Source: Dehalococcoidales bacterium (GTDB lineage: Bacteria > Chloroflexota > Dehalococcoidia > Dehalococcoidales > RBG-16-60-22). From it: DNA of 5,068 nucleotides. The notes below the pieces were generated by a model, which was given only the letters and a program-made list of their open reading frames with translations, did not search any database and had not been told where the DNA came from. The stretch is from the NCBI GenBank assembly GCA_016783105.1, contig JADHXF010000097.1:1-5068 (forward strand), read 5' to 3'. Positions 1 through 5,068 of this stretch are shown here, in pieces. The translations under genes were made by a program, and so were the position numbers. The first letter of the stretch is position 1. Each line of letters opens with the position of its first letter.

Positions 1-47
1 AATAGGGGTTTTGCAGACCCCCGCCTTATCCACTTGGCTACGTCGCC
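1..47 (-). tRNA. tRNA-Cys (GCA), 3' part cut by window edge
   Basis: On the minus strand the sequence starts with acceptor 5' arm GGCGACG (41-47), then TA, a D-arm with GCC/GGC stem, and an anticodon stem GGGGT/ACCCC around the loop CTGCAAA. This gives anticodon GCA (plus-strand tgc at 12-14), so it reads Cys codons. The window ends just after the anticodon stem, so the variable loop, T-arm and acceptor 3' side are missing here only because of the window edge. It is last in transcriptional order of a four-tRNA array and begins 2 nt after the encoded CCA end of tRNA-Gly, so processing from a shared transcript is likely. Confidence 0.9.
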
Positions 48-49
48 TC

Positions 50-124
50 TGGAGCGGAAGACGAGATTCGAACTCGCGACCCTCTCCTTGGCAAGGAGAT
101 GCTCTACCACTGAGCCACTTCCGC
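50..124 (-). tRNA. tRNA-Gly (GCC)
   Basis: A complete cloverleaf is visible on the minus strand. The acceptor stem GCGGAAG (118-124) pairs with CTTCCGC (54-60), with discriminator T (53) followed by an encoded CCA (50-52). The D-arm reads GGCTCAGTGGTAGAGC. The anticodon stem TCTCC/GGAGA encloses loop TTGCCAA, giving anticodon GCC (plus-strand ggc at 90-92). The T-arm contains GTTCGAAT. A U discriminator is usual for bacterial tRNA-Gly. It is the third gene of the array and is only 13 nt from tRNA-Leu. Confidence 0.97.
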
Positions 125-137
125 TCTTCTATTCAGT

Positions 138-224
138 TGGTGCCGAAGGGGGGATTTGAACCCCCACGAGCTTGCGCTCACTAGCCCCTCAAGCTAGCGC
201 GTCTACCAATTCCGCCACCTCGGC
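138..224 (-). tRNA. tRNA-Leu (GAG)
   Basis: This is a class II tRNA of 87 nt including CCA. The acceptor stem GCCGAGG (218-224) pairs with CTTCGGC (142-148), with one G-T pair; discriminator A is at 141 and the encoded CCA at 138-140. The anticodon stem CTAGC/GCTAG encloses loop TTGAGGG, giving anticodon GAG (plus-strand ctc at 188-190), which reads CUC/CUU. The long variable arm (GAGC/GCTC-type hairpin) is characteristic of Leu/Ser/Tyr tRNAs, and the T-loop GTTCAAAT is intact. Second gene of the array. Confidence 0.97.
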
Positions 225-235
225 ACGGTCTTACC

Positions 236-312
236 TGGCAGGAGTGGGAGGACTCGAACCCCCGACCGGCGGTTTTGGAGACCGCTGCTCTACCAAACTG
301 AGCTACACTCCT
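236..312 (-). tRNA. tRNA-Trp (CCA)
   Basis: A complete tRNA with acceptor stem AGGAGTG (306-312) pairing with CACTCCT (240-246), discriminator G (239) and encoded CCA tail (236-238). The D-arm reads AGCTCAGTTTGGTAGAGC. The anticodon stem GCGGT/ACCGC encloses loop CTCCAAA, giving anticodon CCA (plus-strand tgg at 276-278). The T-arm GGGGGTTCGAGTCCTCC is intact. The G discriminator is the normal identity element for bacterial tRNA-Trp. It is the first gene of the array, 30 nt downstream of the stop codon of the amidohydrolase on the same strand. Confidence 0.97.
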
Positions 313-322
313 CTGTTCAAGC

Positions 323-350
323 TTTATATTTTAGCATAGGTGTCAATCAA
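323..350 (-). promoter_or_regulatory. possible promoter of the tRNA array
   Basis: On the minus strand a -35-like TTGATT (345-350) and a -10-like TATAAA (323-328) are separated by 16 nt. This would start transcription a few bases before the tRNA-Trp 5' end at 312. The -35 box would overlap the stop codon and last codon of the amidohydrolase. The short AT-rich gap has no hairpin that would stop readthrough from that gene, so the tRNAs might also be expressed by readthrough. Both boxes are imperfect matches and AT-rich DNA gives such matches by chance. Confidence 0.35.
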
Positions 351-1905
351 TGTGAAGCAGCGCCCGCCCCTTCAGCGCCCCCGTATGCTTCCCCTTGTCC
401 ACCACCACCGCTCCGTTGACTATTACGTAATCAATGCCGACCGGGTACTGCTTCGGCTCTTCAAAGGTGGCTTTATCGGCGATGGTCTCCGGATTGAAGA
501 CGACCAGGTCAGCGGCCAGTCCCTCTTTCACCAGGCCGCGGTCGCTCAGGCCGAGGCGCTGCGCCGGCGCTGACGTCAGGTGACGGATAATTTCTTCGAG
601 GCTCAGCACGCCCAGTTCGCGACTGTAGCGCGCGATAAAGCGGGGAAAGGTGCCCCAGGCACGGGGGTTGGGCCTGTCGCCAACGAGGATGCCGTCGCTG
701 CCGGCCATATGACAGGGGTGCTTCATGATGCGCTGCATATCCTCTTCGTTGCCGAGAAGGCTCAGGTGACCAACTGCCAGCTCCTCTTCCCGCATCAGGT
801 CGCAGGCAAAATCGACCACCTCCCTGCCGGCCATACCGGCCGCTTCGAGTATGGTCTTGCCGACATAGAGGCTGTTTTTTGCAGAGGGCACGCAGGTCAG
901 GACAACCTTGTCCCAGGGGACATTCAAAGCCCTTATTTCAGCGCTTATTTTATCCTTTGTTTCAGTCTGACTTAGCCTCTCCAGGATGGCCTCCGGCCCG
1001 CCCTCGTGAGCCCAGCGCGGCAGGAAGACCAGCAGCAATGTGCTCTGAGCGATGTAGGGATAGCTGTCAAAGGTAACGTCAATGCCTTTAGCCCGTGCTT
1101 CGTCGATGAGGGCCAGCATCTCGGTTGATGTGCCCTGGGTGGTGGGGTATGACACCGAGAAATGCGAGAAATGCGTCTTCACCCCGGTCTTCTCCGCAAT
1201 CCGCAGCACTTCCTTGATGGACTCAATCAAACCGAGGTCGTTTTTCCGCACGTGCCAGACGGATACACCGTCGTACTCGGCAACCGTCTCGCAGATTTTT
1301 ATCAGTTCTTCCTCTTTGGCGTAGCGACAGGGGAAGTAGTCAAGACCGGTGGAAAATCCAACGGCTCCCTCCCGCATTCCCCGCGCTATCAGCGCCTGCA
1401 TTGCTGCCATTTCCCCGGCGTTGGCAGTGCGGTCGACAAAGCCCATGGTTTCCAGACGCAGGGCGTTGTGGGGCACGAGGTAGGCCACGTTAATGGCTAC
1501 TTTCTGGTTGAAATCGGCAAGGAACTCAGCGACCGTGTTCCAGGCCCAGGCGATGTTGGGGTTGCCGTTCAGCCCGGCGAGGTAGCTCCGCATCATCCGC
1601 AGGTTATCGGGGGATAAGGGGGCGTAGGACAGGCCGTCCAGCCCAATCAGGTCGGTGGTGACACCCTGCATTACTTTTACCTCATGCCTCGGGTTGGCCA
1701 GTATCATGACGTCGGAATGGGTGTGCATGTCGATGAATCCAGGGCAGACCACGAGTCCAGAGGCATCAATTACCCGGCTTGCTTGAGAAGACTCGATACT
1801 GCCAATGGCCGCTATCCGCTCACCCTGAAGTCCAACATCAGCAAGATAACCGGGGTTGCCAGCCCCGTCGATTACCCGGCCTCCCCGTATTATAAGGTCG
1901 AACAT
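343..1905 (-). CDS. N-acyl-D-amino-acid deacylase family amidohydrolase (D-aminoacylase-like)
   Basis: A 520-residue metal-dependent amidohydrolase of the D-aminoacylase type (COG3653-like), expected to be cytoplasmic and to hydrolyse N-acyl-D-amino acids or related N-acyl/N-carbamoyl compounds. Visible features: a beta-sandwich start (FDLIIRGGRVIDGAG, 2-16); the metal-binding GFIDMHTHSD (56-65; H61, H63); QGVTTDLIGLDG (80-91); VPHNALR (145-151); GFSTGLDYFPCRYA (183-196); H218 in WHVR; H248 in FSHFS; the catalytic-type Asp D404 in AGSDG; and the family C-terminus ADLVVFNPETIADKATFEEP (465-484), then QYPVGIDYVIVNG. The position of the zinc-ligand Cys in classical D-aminoacylase (NCG) is D90 here (LDG). 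Start: ATG at 1905 follows a strong AAGGAGGAG (1908-1916). No signal peptide is seen. It is divergent from the lyase-like/dehydrogenase pair and lies directly upstream of the tRNA array. The family is clear; the substrate, which could be another N-acyl amino acid or a cyclic amide, is not. Confidence 0.9.
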   Translation of the reverse strand: MFDLIIRGGRVIDGAGNPGYLADVGLQGERIAAIGSIESSQASRVIDASGLVVCPGFIDMHTHSDVMILANPRHEVKVMQGVTTDLIGLDGLSYAPLSPDNLRMMRSYLAGLNGNPNIAWAWNTVAEFLADFNQKVAINVAYLVPHNALRLETMGFVDRTANAGEMAAMQALIARGMREGAVGFSTGLDYFPCRYAKEEELIKICETVAEYDGVSVWHVRKNDLGLIESIKEVLRIAEKTGVKTHFSHFSVSYPTTQGTSTEMLALIDEARAKGIDVTFDSYPYIAQSTLLLVFLPRWAHEGGPEAILERLSQTETKDKISAEIRALNVPWDKVVLTCVPSAKNSLYVGKTILEAAGMAGREVVDFACDLMREEELAVGHLSLLGNEEDMQRIMKHPCHMAGSDGILVGDRPNPRAWGTFPRFIARYSRELGVLSLEEIIRHLTSAPAQRLGLSDRGLVKEGLAADLVVFNPETIADKATFEEPKQYPVGIDYVIVNGAVVVDKGKHTGALKGRALLHID

Positions 1906-1907
1906 AG

Positions 1908-1916
1908 CTCCTCCTT
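1908..1916 (-). promoter_or_regulatory. ribosome binding site of the amidohydrolase
   Basis: AAGGAGGAG on the minus strand, two bases before the ATG at 1903-1905 and with its GGAGG core about 5-6 bases from it. It fixes the amidohydrolase start. Confidence 0.85.
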
Positions 1917-1918
1917 AA

Positions 1919-1949
1919 TGCCACGAATTCCTGTCGTGAACCTGTGGCA
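1919..1949. repeat. inverted repeats in the leader of the amidohydrolase
   Basis: TGCCAC (1919-1924) is repeated inverted as GTGGCA (1944-1949). Inside it, CACGA (1922-1926) pairs with TCGTG (1934-1938) across a 7-nt loop, so the two pairings overlap and exclude each other. The block lies between the predicted minus-strand -10 box and the ribosome binding site, so it could be an operator or a leader hairpin. The arms are short and chance is possible. Confidence 0.35.
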
Positions 1950-1951
1950 CA

Positions 1952-1980
1952 AGTTTACTGTATAGGTGGTTGCCGGTCAA
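1952..1980 (-). promoter_or_regulatory. probable promoter of the amidohydrolase gene
   Basis: On the minus strand, TTGACC (1975-1980) is followed after exactly 17 nt by TAAACT (1952-1957), a sigma70-like -35/-10 pair. It would give a leader of about 40 nt before the ATG at 1905. The -35 box is embedded in the left arm of the inverted repeat at 1976-2005, which suggests a regulator could cover it. The -10 matches the consensus at four of six positions. Confidence 0.5.
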
Positions 1981-2005
1981 ACTATCACGTTTTCCACAGT
2001 TTGAC
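1976..2005. repeat. perfect 8-bp inverted repeat in the divergent promoter region (candidate operator)
   Basis: GTCAAACT (1976-1983) and AGTTTGAC (1998-2005) are exact reverse complements separated by 14 nt. With one mismatch the symmetry extends outward to CC (1973-1974) and GG (2007-2008), so 10 of 11 positions pair. Each arm contains the TTGAC core of a -35-like box, one reading left to the amidohydrolase and one reading right to the lyase-like gene. This could be an operator for a dimeric regulator, or simply two similar -35 boxes placed back to back. No regulator gene is visible in the window. Confidence 0.55.
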
Positions 2006-2030
2006 GGGAAAGGAGCTTATGCCGTAAAGT
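2001..2030 (+). promoter_or_regulatory. probable promoter of the propeller/dehydrogenase operon
   Basis: TTGACG (2001-2006) and TAAAGT (2025-2030) are separated by 18 nt, a sigma70-like pair with five and four matches to the consensus. It predicts a start near 2037 and a leader of about 50 nt before the ATG at 2090. Its -35 box is inside the right arm of the inverted repeat at 1976-2005. Confidence 0.45.
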
Positions 2031-2073
2031 ATCAAAGGTCTGAATCATCCGGCTTAAGTAATCACAAAATAAG

Positions 2074-2081
2074 AAGGAGGT
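2074..2081 (+). promoter_or_regulatory. ribosome binding site deciding the start at 2090
   Basis: AAGGAGGT, a near-complete match to the anti-Shine-Dalgarno sequence, sits 8 nt before ATG 2090-2092. The frame is open back to a TTG at 1970, but that stretch contains the predicted promoter and has no comparable site, so the ATG at 2090 is the better start. Confidence 0.85.
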
Positions 2082-2089
2082 ATCAAAAC

Positions 2090-3040
2090 ATGCCATACGG
2101 TTCCGGGAAATATACCTATGAACTGGTGAACGATTGGGCAAAGCTGCCCAAAGGCGCATCATTTCTGGACATCGGTGGCATCTCCGTTGATGCGCAGGAC
2201 AGGGTGTACGTGCTTAACAGGAGCACCGAACATCCGGTAATGGTCTTCGACCGCGAAGGCAACTTTCTGACTTCGTGGGGACAGGGTTTATTCAAGCGCG
2301 CTCACGGCAGCGGTGTTGGTCCGGACGGTTCCATCTACTGCACCGATGATAAGAACCATACCGTTCGCAAATTCAGCCCGGAAGGGAAAGTGCTCATGAC
2401 GCTGGGCAATGAGGACCAACCATCGGATACCGGCTATTGCGAGGAATACCTTGACTTCTTCTGGAGCCTGAACACAATCACCAGGGGTGGAGAGCCATTC
2501 AACCGCCCCACCGGGGTAGCGGTGGCTGAATCGGGCAACATTTACGTCGCTGACGGTTACGGCAACGCCCGGGTGCACAAGTTCACCTCGGATGGCAAAC
2601 TGCTGCTATCGTGGGGTGGGCCGGGCTATGGCCCGAGCGAGTTCCGTCTGCCGCATGATATATTCGTGGACAAGCAGGAGCGGGTGTGGGTTCCCGACCG
2701 TGAAAACAGCCGCATCCAGATTTTTGACAGCAATGGGAAATTCCTGGACCAGTGGGAGAACGTTTTCCGCCCCACCGATGTTCACATCGACGACGATGGT
2801 GTCGTATATGTCTCCGAGCTGTCTCTGCGGGTAAGCATTTTCAGCCCGGATGGCGAAGTGCTGGCGCGCTGGAGCACGCAGGAAGGGGCAAATCTGGACA
2901 ACGCGCTTTTTGTCGCGCCTCATACGATTGCGCTTGACTCCCGCGGAGATATCTACACTGGTGACGTCTCCTGGACATCCAGTAATAGACATATTGACCG
3001 GGGCTCAAATGTGCTGCGGAAGTTCGTCCGCAAATCATAG
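2090..3040 (+). CDS. NHL-repeat six-bladed beta-propeller, peptidylglycine alpha-hydroxylating lyase (PAL)-like
   Basis: A 316-residue protein made almost wholly of six NHL-type blades, at about 29-64, 73-106, 138-176, 187-222, 228-261 and 277-313, each with the pattern GxxVDxxGxxYVxDxxxxRVxxFxxDGxxL. It resembles the lyase domain of peptidylglycine amidating enzymes, which cleaves peptidyl-alpha-hydroxyglycine to a peptide amide and glyoxylate. From memory of the rat PAL site, counterparts are visible: zinc histidines H72, H189 (RLPHD) and H278 (APHT), tyrosine Y157 (ADGYGNARV) and arginine R204 (DRENSRIQ), with R44 (LNR) a possible match to the first-blade arginine. The Met before the last zinc His is Ala here (A276). 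There is no monooxygenase domain, signal peptide or membrane segment, so it should act in the cytoplasm. It is first in an operon with the dehydrogenase 25 nt downstream. The propeller fold is secure; lyase activity is an inference, and a binding-only NHL protein remains possible. Confidence 0.85.
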   Translation: MPYGSGKYTYELVNDWAKLPKGASFLDIGGISVDAQDRVYVLNRSTEHPVMVFDREGNFLTSWGQGLFKRAHGSGVGPDGSIYCTDDKNHTVRKFSPEGKVLMTLGNEDQPSDTGYCEEYLDFFWSLNTITRGGEPFNRPTGVAVAESGNIYVADGYGNARVHKFTSDGKLLLSWGGPGYGPSEFRLPHDIFVDKQERVWVPDRENSRIQIFDSNGKFLDQWENVFRPTDVHIDDDGVVYVSELSLRVSIFSPDGEVLARWSTQEGANLDNALFVAPHTIALDSRGDIYTGDVSWTSSNRHIDRGSNVLRKFVRKS

Positions 3041-3065
3041 TTGAAACATATAAACGGGAGAGATA

Positions 3066-4031
3066 ATGGCCAGAAAAAAAGTTATTGTGCCCGAGACCAT
3101 CCACCCTGCCGGGCCGGAGATTTTAAAGCAGGTGGCTGATGTTATTTATGAAGCGGAGCAGTCGGGTAAGCCTTTACGGGAGTTCACTGACGAGGCACAT
3201 GCCATCATTGTCCGGTTGGGAGAAATCGATCGGGAAATGCTGGAGCAGGCGAAAAACCTGATGATAATTGCCAAGCACGGCGTCGGCTACGACAACATCG
3301 ATATTGAAGCGGCCACGCAGAAAAAAGTAGTGGTTATCAATACGCCGCTGGATAACGCCGAATCAGTTGCCGAACATGACCTGGGTCTGATGCTCGCTAT
3401 TAACAAGAAGATAGTGGAGGCTGACCGGGGTATCCGTATGGGCAAGCCGAAGCCGCGGAAAGATCTGGTCGGGGTGGAACTGAAAGATAAGACACTGGGT
3501 CTAATCGGCGTGGGCCATATCGGCGCCACGCTTGCTCACCAGTGCTGGGCGGCGTTCAATATGAGCGTTATCGCGTACGACCCGTATGTTTCGAAGGAAA
3601 AAGCCGCCCAGATGGGCGTTACCAAAATCGAGAAACTGGATGATATGCTGCCGGGCGCCGATTACGTTGTCATCTGCGTTCCGCTGACCAAAGAGACGGC
3701 CAACCTCATTGGCACCAGGGAATTGAATCTGATGAAGCCCGATGCTTTTCTGATAAACAGCTCGCGGGGCGGCATCGTTGATGAGCCGGCTCTTTACGAC
3801 TCTCTGGTCAAGGGTACAATCGCCGGGGCGGCGATGGACGTTTTCCTCGAAGAGCCGCCAGCTACAGACCATCCGCTGTTCAGCCTGGACAACTTCATCG
3901 GTACGCCGCACATTGCCGGCGGCACCACGGAGGCGATGCGGCGGATGGCGACGACATGCGCGGAGGAAATTCTCAGGGTGTTCCGCGGCGAAAGGCCGAA
4001 ATTCCCCATAAACCCTGAAGTGCTTGACTAG
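3066..4031 (+). CDS. D-isomer-specific 2-hydroxyacid dehydrogenase (short phosphoglycerate/glyoxylate-reductase type)
   Basis: A 321-residue NAD(P)-dependent dehydrogenase that interconverts a 2-keto acid and a D-2-hydroxy acid in the cytoplasm. The substrate-binding half contains KHGVGYDNIDIEAA (70-83). The Rossmann half has GVGHIG (148-153) and an acidic D172 (YDPY) after the second strand, which favours NAD(H). The catalytic triad is in place: R234 (NSSRGGIVDE), E263 (DVFLEEP) and H282 (TPHIAGG). The Arg-Glu spacing of 29 equals that of E. coli SerA. It lacks the C-terminal ACT domain of classical SerA, so serine feedback control is not expected. ATG 3066 follows a modest GGGAG (3056-3060). 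Translation starts 25 nt after the propeller gene stops, so the two are probably cotranscribed, and the strong terminator at 4049 ends the unit. Possible substrates include glyoxylate, hydroxypyruvate and 3-phosphohydroxypyruvate; sequence alone does not separate them. Confidence 0.92.
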   Translation: MARKKVIVPETIHPAGPEILKQVADVIYEAEQSGKPLREFTDEAHAIIVRLGEIDREMLEQAKNLMIIAKHGVGYDNIDIEAATQKKVVVINTPLDNAESVAEHDLGLMLAINKKIVEADRGIRMGKPKPRKDLVGVELKDKTLGLIGVGHIGATLAHQCWAAFNMSVIAYDPYVSKEKAAQMGVTKIEKLDDMLPGADYVVICVPLTKETANLIGTRELNLMKPDAFLINSSRGGIVDEPALYDSLVKGTIAGAAMDVFLEEPPATDHPLFSLDNFIGTPHIAGGTTEAMRRMATTCAEEILRVFRGERPKFPINPEVLD

Positions 4032-4048
4032 CCGCTGTTTGTTAAAGT

Positions 4049-4086
4049 AAAGGGGGGAGTGTTTGTTTATCCACTCCCCCCTTTTT
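4049..4086 (+). terminator. strong intrinsic terminator, probably bidirectional
   Basis: AAAGGGGGGAGTG (4049-4061) pairs perfectly over 13 bp with CACTCCCCCCTTT (4072-4084) around a 10-nt loop and runs into TTTTTATTATT. It lies 17 nt after the dehydrogenase stop codon. Read on the minus strand the same stem is followed by TTTACTTT, so it can also end the converging SDR operon, whose stop codon is at 4115-4117. Confidence 0.95.
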
Positions 4087-4114
4087 ATTATTGGAGCTCT
4101 GAAATCACGTATCT

Positions 4115-4876
4115 CTAGACGAAAGTCATACCGCCGTCAACCAGCAGTGTCTGGCCGGTGATGTAGCTGGATGCGTCTGATGCCAGAAACACGGCGGTGC
4201 CGGCATAGTCTTTTGGATAAGCCTCCCGGCCTAGCGGTATATTAGCAACGATTTTTTTCAATTCATCCGGATTATCTTCAAAGTATTTCTGGTTAATTGG
4301 CGTCATGGTCAGTCCCGGGCCGATGGCATTGACGTTGATATTATATTTGCTCCACTCAAGGGCGAGAGCGCGGGTCAGTTGGGAGACGCCGGCTTTGCCT
4401 GTAGCATAAACCCCCCGCCCTGGCTGTACTATCTGCGACAGAATGGAAGAGATGTTGATGATTCTGCCCTTTTTCTTTTTAATCATCTCTCTGCCAACGA
4501 GCTGGCTGCAGAGGAAGAGGCCTCTGAGGTTGGTATTGATTATGGTATCCCATTCGTTCTCCTCAAATTCCTCCAGCGGTTTGCGTATCATCACGGCGGC
4601 GTTATTGACAAGGATATCTATTTTCTGAAACTGGCTCATCACCTTTTCCACCATGGCGGCAATGGAAGCCTTCTGGCTGACATCGGTGGGGATGGCTATG
4701 GCAGTGAATCCTTCTTTCTGCAGTGTTTCTGCCGCTTTCTGTCCCTCGGCGGCACGTCGGTTGGTGATGACCACCGTCGCTCCGGCACCGACAAGGCCCC
4801 GGGTGATGCCGAAGCCAATGCCCTGGTTGCCACCGGTGACGATGGCGATTTTCCCCGACAGGTCAAACATGTTCAT
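4115..4876 (-). CDS. SDR family NAD(P)-dependent oxidoreductase
   Basis: A 253-residue classical short-chain dehydrogenase/reductase, normal length for the family and cytoplasmic. Visible motifs: cofactor-binding TGGNQGIG (14-21), D65 (PTDVS), NNAA (91-94), N116 (INTNLRG), catalytic S144 (NISS), Y157 and K161 (YATGK), PG (187-188) and the C-terminal ITGQTLLVDGG. The second strand ends in TNRR (38-41) with no acidic residue, which favours NADP(H). Overall it looks most like gluconate 5-dehydrogenase, KduD or 3-oxoacyl reductase-type SDRs, so it likely oxidises a secondary alcohol or reduces a ketone of a sugar acid or acyl group; the substrate is not decidable. ATG 4876 was chosen over the in-frame ATG two codons later because AAGGAGG (4884-4890) is 7 nt upstream of it. 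It follows a D-2-hydroxyacid dehydrogenase gene with 12 nt between stop and start. Confidence 0.93.
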   Translation of the reverse strand: MNMFDLSGKIAIVTGGNQGIGFGITRGLVGAGATVVITNRRAAEGQKAAETLQKEGFTAIAIPTDVSQKASIAAMVEKVMSQFQKIDILVNNAAVMIRKPLEEFEENEWDTIINTNLRGLFLCSQLVGREMIKKKKGRIINISSILSQIVQPGRGVYATGKAGVSQLTRALALEWSKYNINVNAIGPGLTMTPINQKYFEDNPDELKKIVANIPLGREAYPKDYAGTAVFLASDASSYITGQTLLVDGGMTFV

Positions 4877-4883
4877 TGTCCGG

Positions 4884-4890
4884 CCTCCTT
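4884..4890 (-). promoter_or_regulatory. SDR ribosome binding site overlapping the upstream stop codon
   Basis: AAGGAGG on the minus strand, 7 nt before the SDR ATG. Its first two bases are the last two bases of the TAA stop (4889-4891) of the preceding dehydrogenase, a sign of translational coupling within one operon. Confidence 0.85.
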
Positions 4891-5068
4891 ATTTCATCTC
4901 CTGGTGGAAATTTTTCAGCTTGTTCTGGAATTCCGGCTTGTCCCAGACTTCCGGGTTGACCAGGGTCGCTGGCTTCTCCCCATCAATCATCTGGCGTATC
5001 TGTTGGGCAATAAGTTCCCACATGGTGATGTAAAATTCGTCGGTCATGGCGATGGAATGCGGAGTAAA
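4889..5068 (-). CDS. D-2-hydroxyacid dehydrogenase, C-terminal 59 residues (5' part beyond window)
   Basis: The minus strand is open from the right window edge to TAA at 4889-4891. The visible 59 residues begin FTPHSIAMTDEFY and continue through a helix MWELIAQQIRQMIDGE to LVNPEVW, then a charged tail ending NFHQEMK. The TPH-x-A-x-T-x-E pattern followed by I-x-x-GE-x-P-x-x-LVNPEVW is the end of D-isomer-specific 2-hydroxyacid dehydrogenases, with the catalytic histidine of the family in TPH at visible residue 4. The Rossmann domain and other catalytic residues lie outside the window, so activity cannot be judged. The tail after NPEVW is longer than in the dehydrogenase at 3066-4031, which ends at NPEVLD, so the two are not a recent duplication. 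It is translationally coupled to the SDR downstream. Confidence 0.8.
   Translation of the reverse strand, partial: FTPHSIAMTDEFYITMWELIAQQIRQMIDGEKPATLVNPEVWDKPEFQNKLKNFHQEMK

Noticed and set aside
1..312. tRNA array as an integration site of a mobile element
   Set aside because: No integrase gene, no direct repeat of a tRNA 3' end and no phage-like gene is visible in the window.
341..346. TTGACA on the minus strand as the -35 of the tRNA promoter
   Set aside because: It is a perfect -35 match, but no acceptable -10 lies 16-18 nt downstream; TTGATT at 345-350 with TATAAA at 323-328 fits better.
1162..1617. 151-codon plus-strand open frame opposite the amidohydrolase
   Set aside because: It is antisense to a well-supported gene, shows no recognisable domain, and is explained by the codon pattern of the opposite strand. 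The other plus-strand frames between 340 and 1905 are dismissed for the same reason.
1970..2089. 40-codon N-terminal extension of the propeller protein starting at TTG 1970
   Set aside because: It overlaps the predicted promoter and inverted repeat, lacks a ribosome binding site, and its sequence does not look like the propeller; AAGGAGGT before ATG 2090 decides the start.
3501..3911. 136-codon minus-strand open frame opposite the 2-hydroxyacid dehydrogenase
   Set aside because: It lies wholly inside the coding region of a clear dehydrogenase on the other strand and has no motif or ribosome binding site support.
4653..5033. 126-codon plus-strand open frame opposite the SDR and the partial dehydrogenase
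   Set aside because: It spans two confidently assigned minus-strand genes and their junction and has no family resemblance.

Overview
The window is bacterial chromosome: tightly packed genes, strong AAGGAGG-type ribosome binding sites, tRNA genes that encode their own CCA ends, and a clear intrinsic terminator. Base composition is moderately GC-rich. The gene types (a COG3653-type amidohydrolase, an NHL-propeller lyase-like protein, short D-2-hydroxyacid dehydrogenases and an SDR) suit an uncultured or anaerobic heterotroph such as a Dehalococcoidia/Chloroflexota or deltaproteobacterial lineage. That placement is an impression from protein style, not a result.

Layout. Positions 1-312 hold four tRNA genes, all on the minus strand, in transcriptional order Trp(CCA), Leu(GAG), Gly(GCC), Cys(GCA); the Cys gene is cut by the left edge. 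Just upstream of them, also on the minus strand, is an N-acyl-D-amino-acid deacylase-like amidohydrolase (343-1905). It is divergent from a plus-strand pair: a six-bladed NHL propeller resembling peptidylglycine alpha-hydroxylating lyase (2090-3040) and a D-2-hydroxyacid dehydrogenase (3066-4031). The divergent gap (1906-2089) carries an 8-bp perfect inverted repeat whose two arms supply back-to-back -35-like boxes. A strong hairpin terminator (4049-4086) ends the plus-strand pair and probably also the converging minus-strand operon. That operon consists of a second D-2-hydroxyacid dehydrogenase (only its last 59 codons are inside the window, 4889-5068) followed by an SDR oxidoreductase (4115-4876).

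How they may work together. The protein-coding genes look like a small catabolic locus for N-substituted amino acids and 2-hydroxy/2-keto acids. The amidohydrolase would release (D-)amino acids from N-acyl forms. The propeller keeps the residues I associate with the PAL lyase site, whose known chemistry releases glyoxylate from alpha-hydroxyglycine adducts. The adjacent dehydrogenase belongs to a superfamily that includes glyoxylate/hydroxypyruvate reductases. The shared divergent promoter region is compatible with co-regulation. This pathway is a hypothesis; the family assignments are much firmer than the substrates. I saw no mobile element, CRISPR array or defence system.
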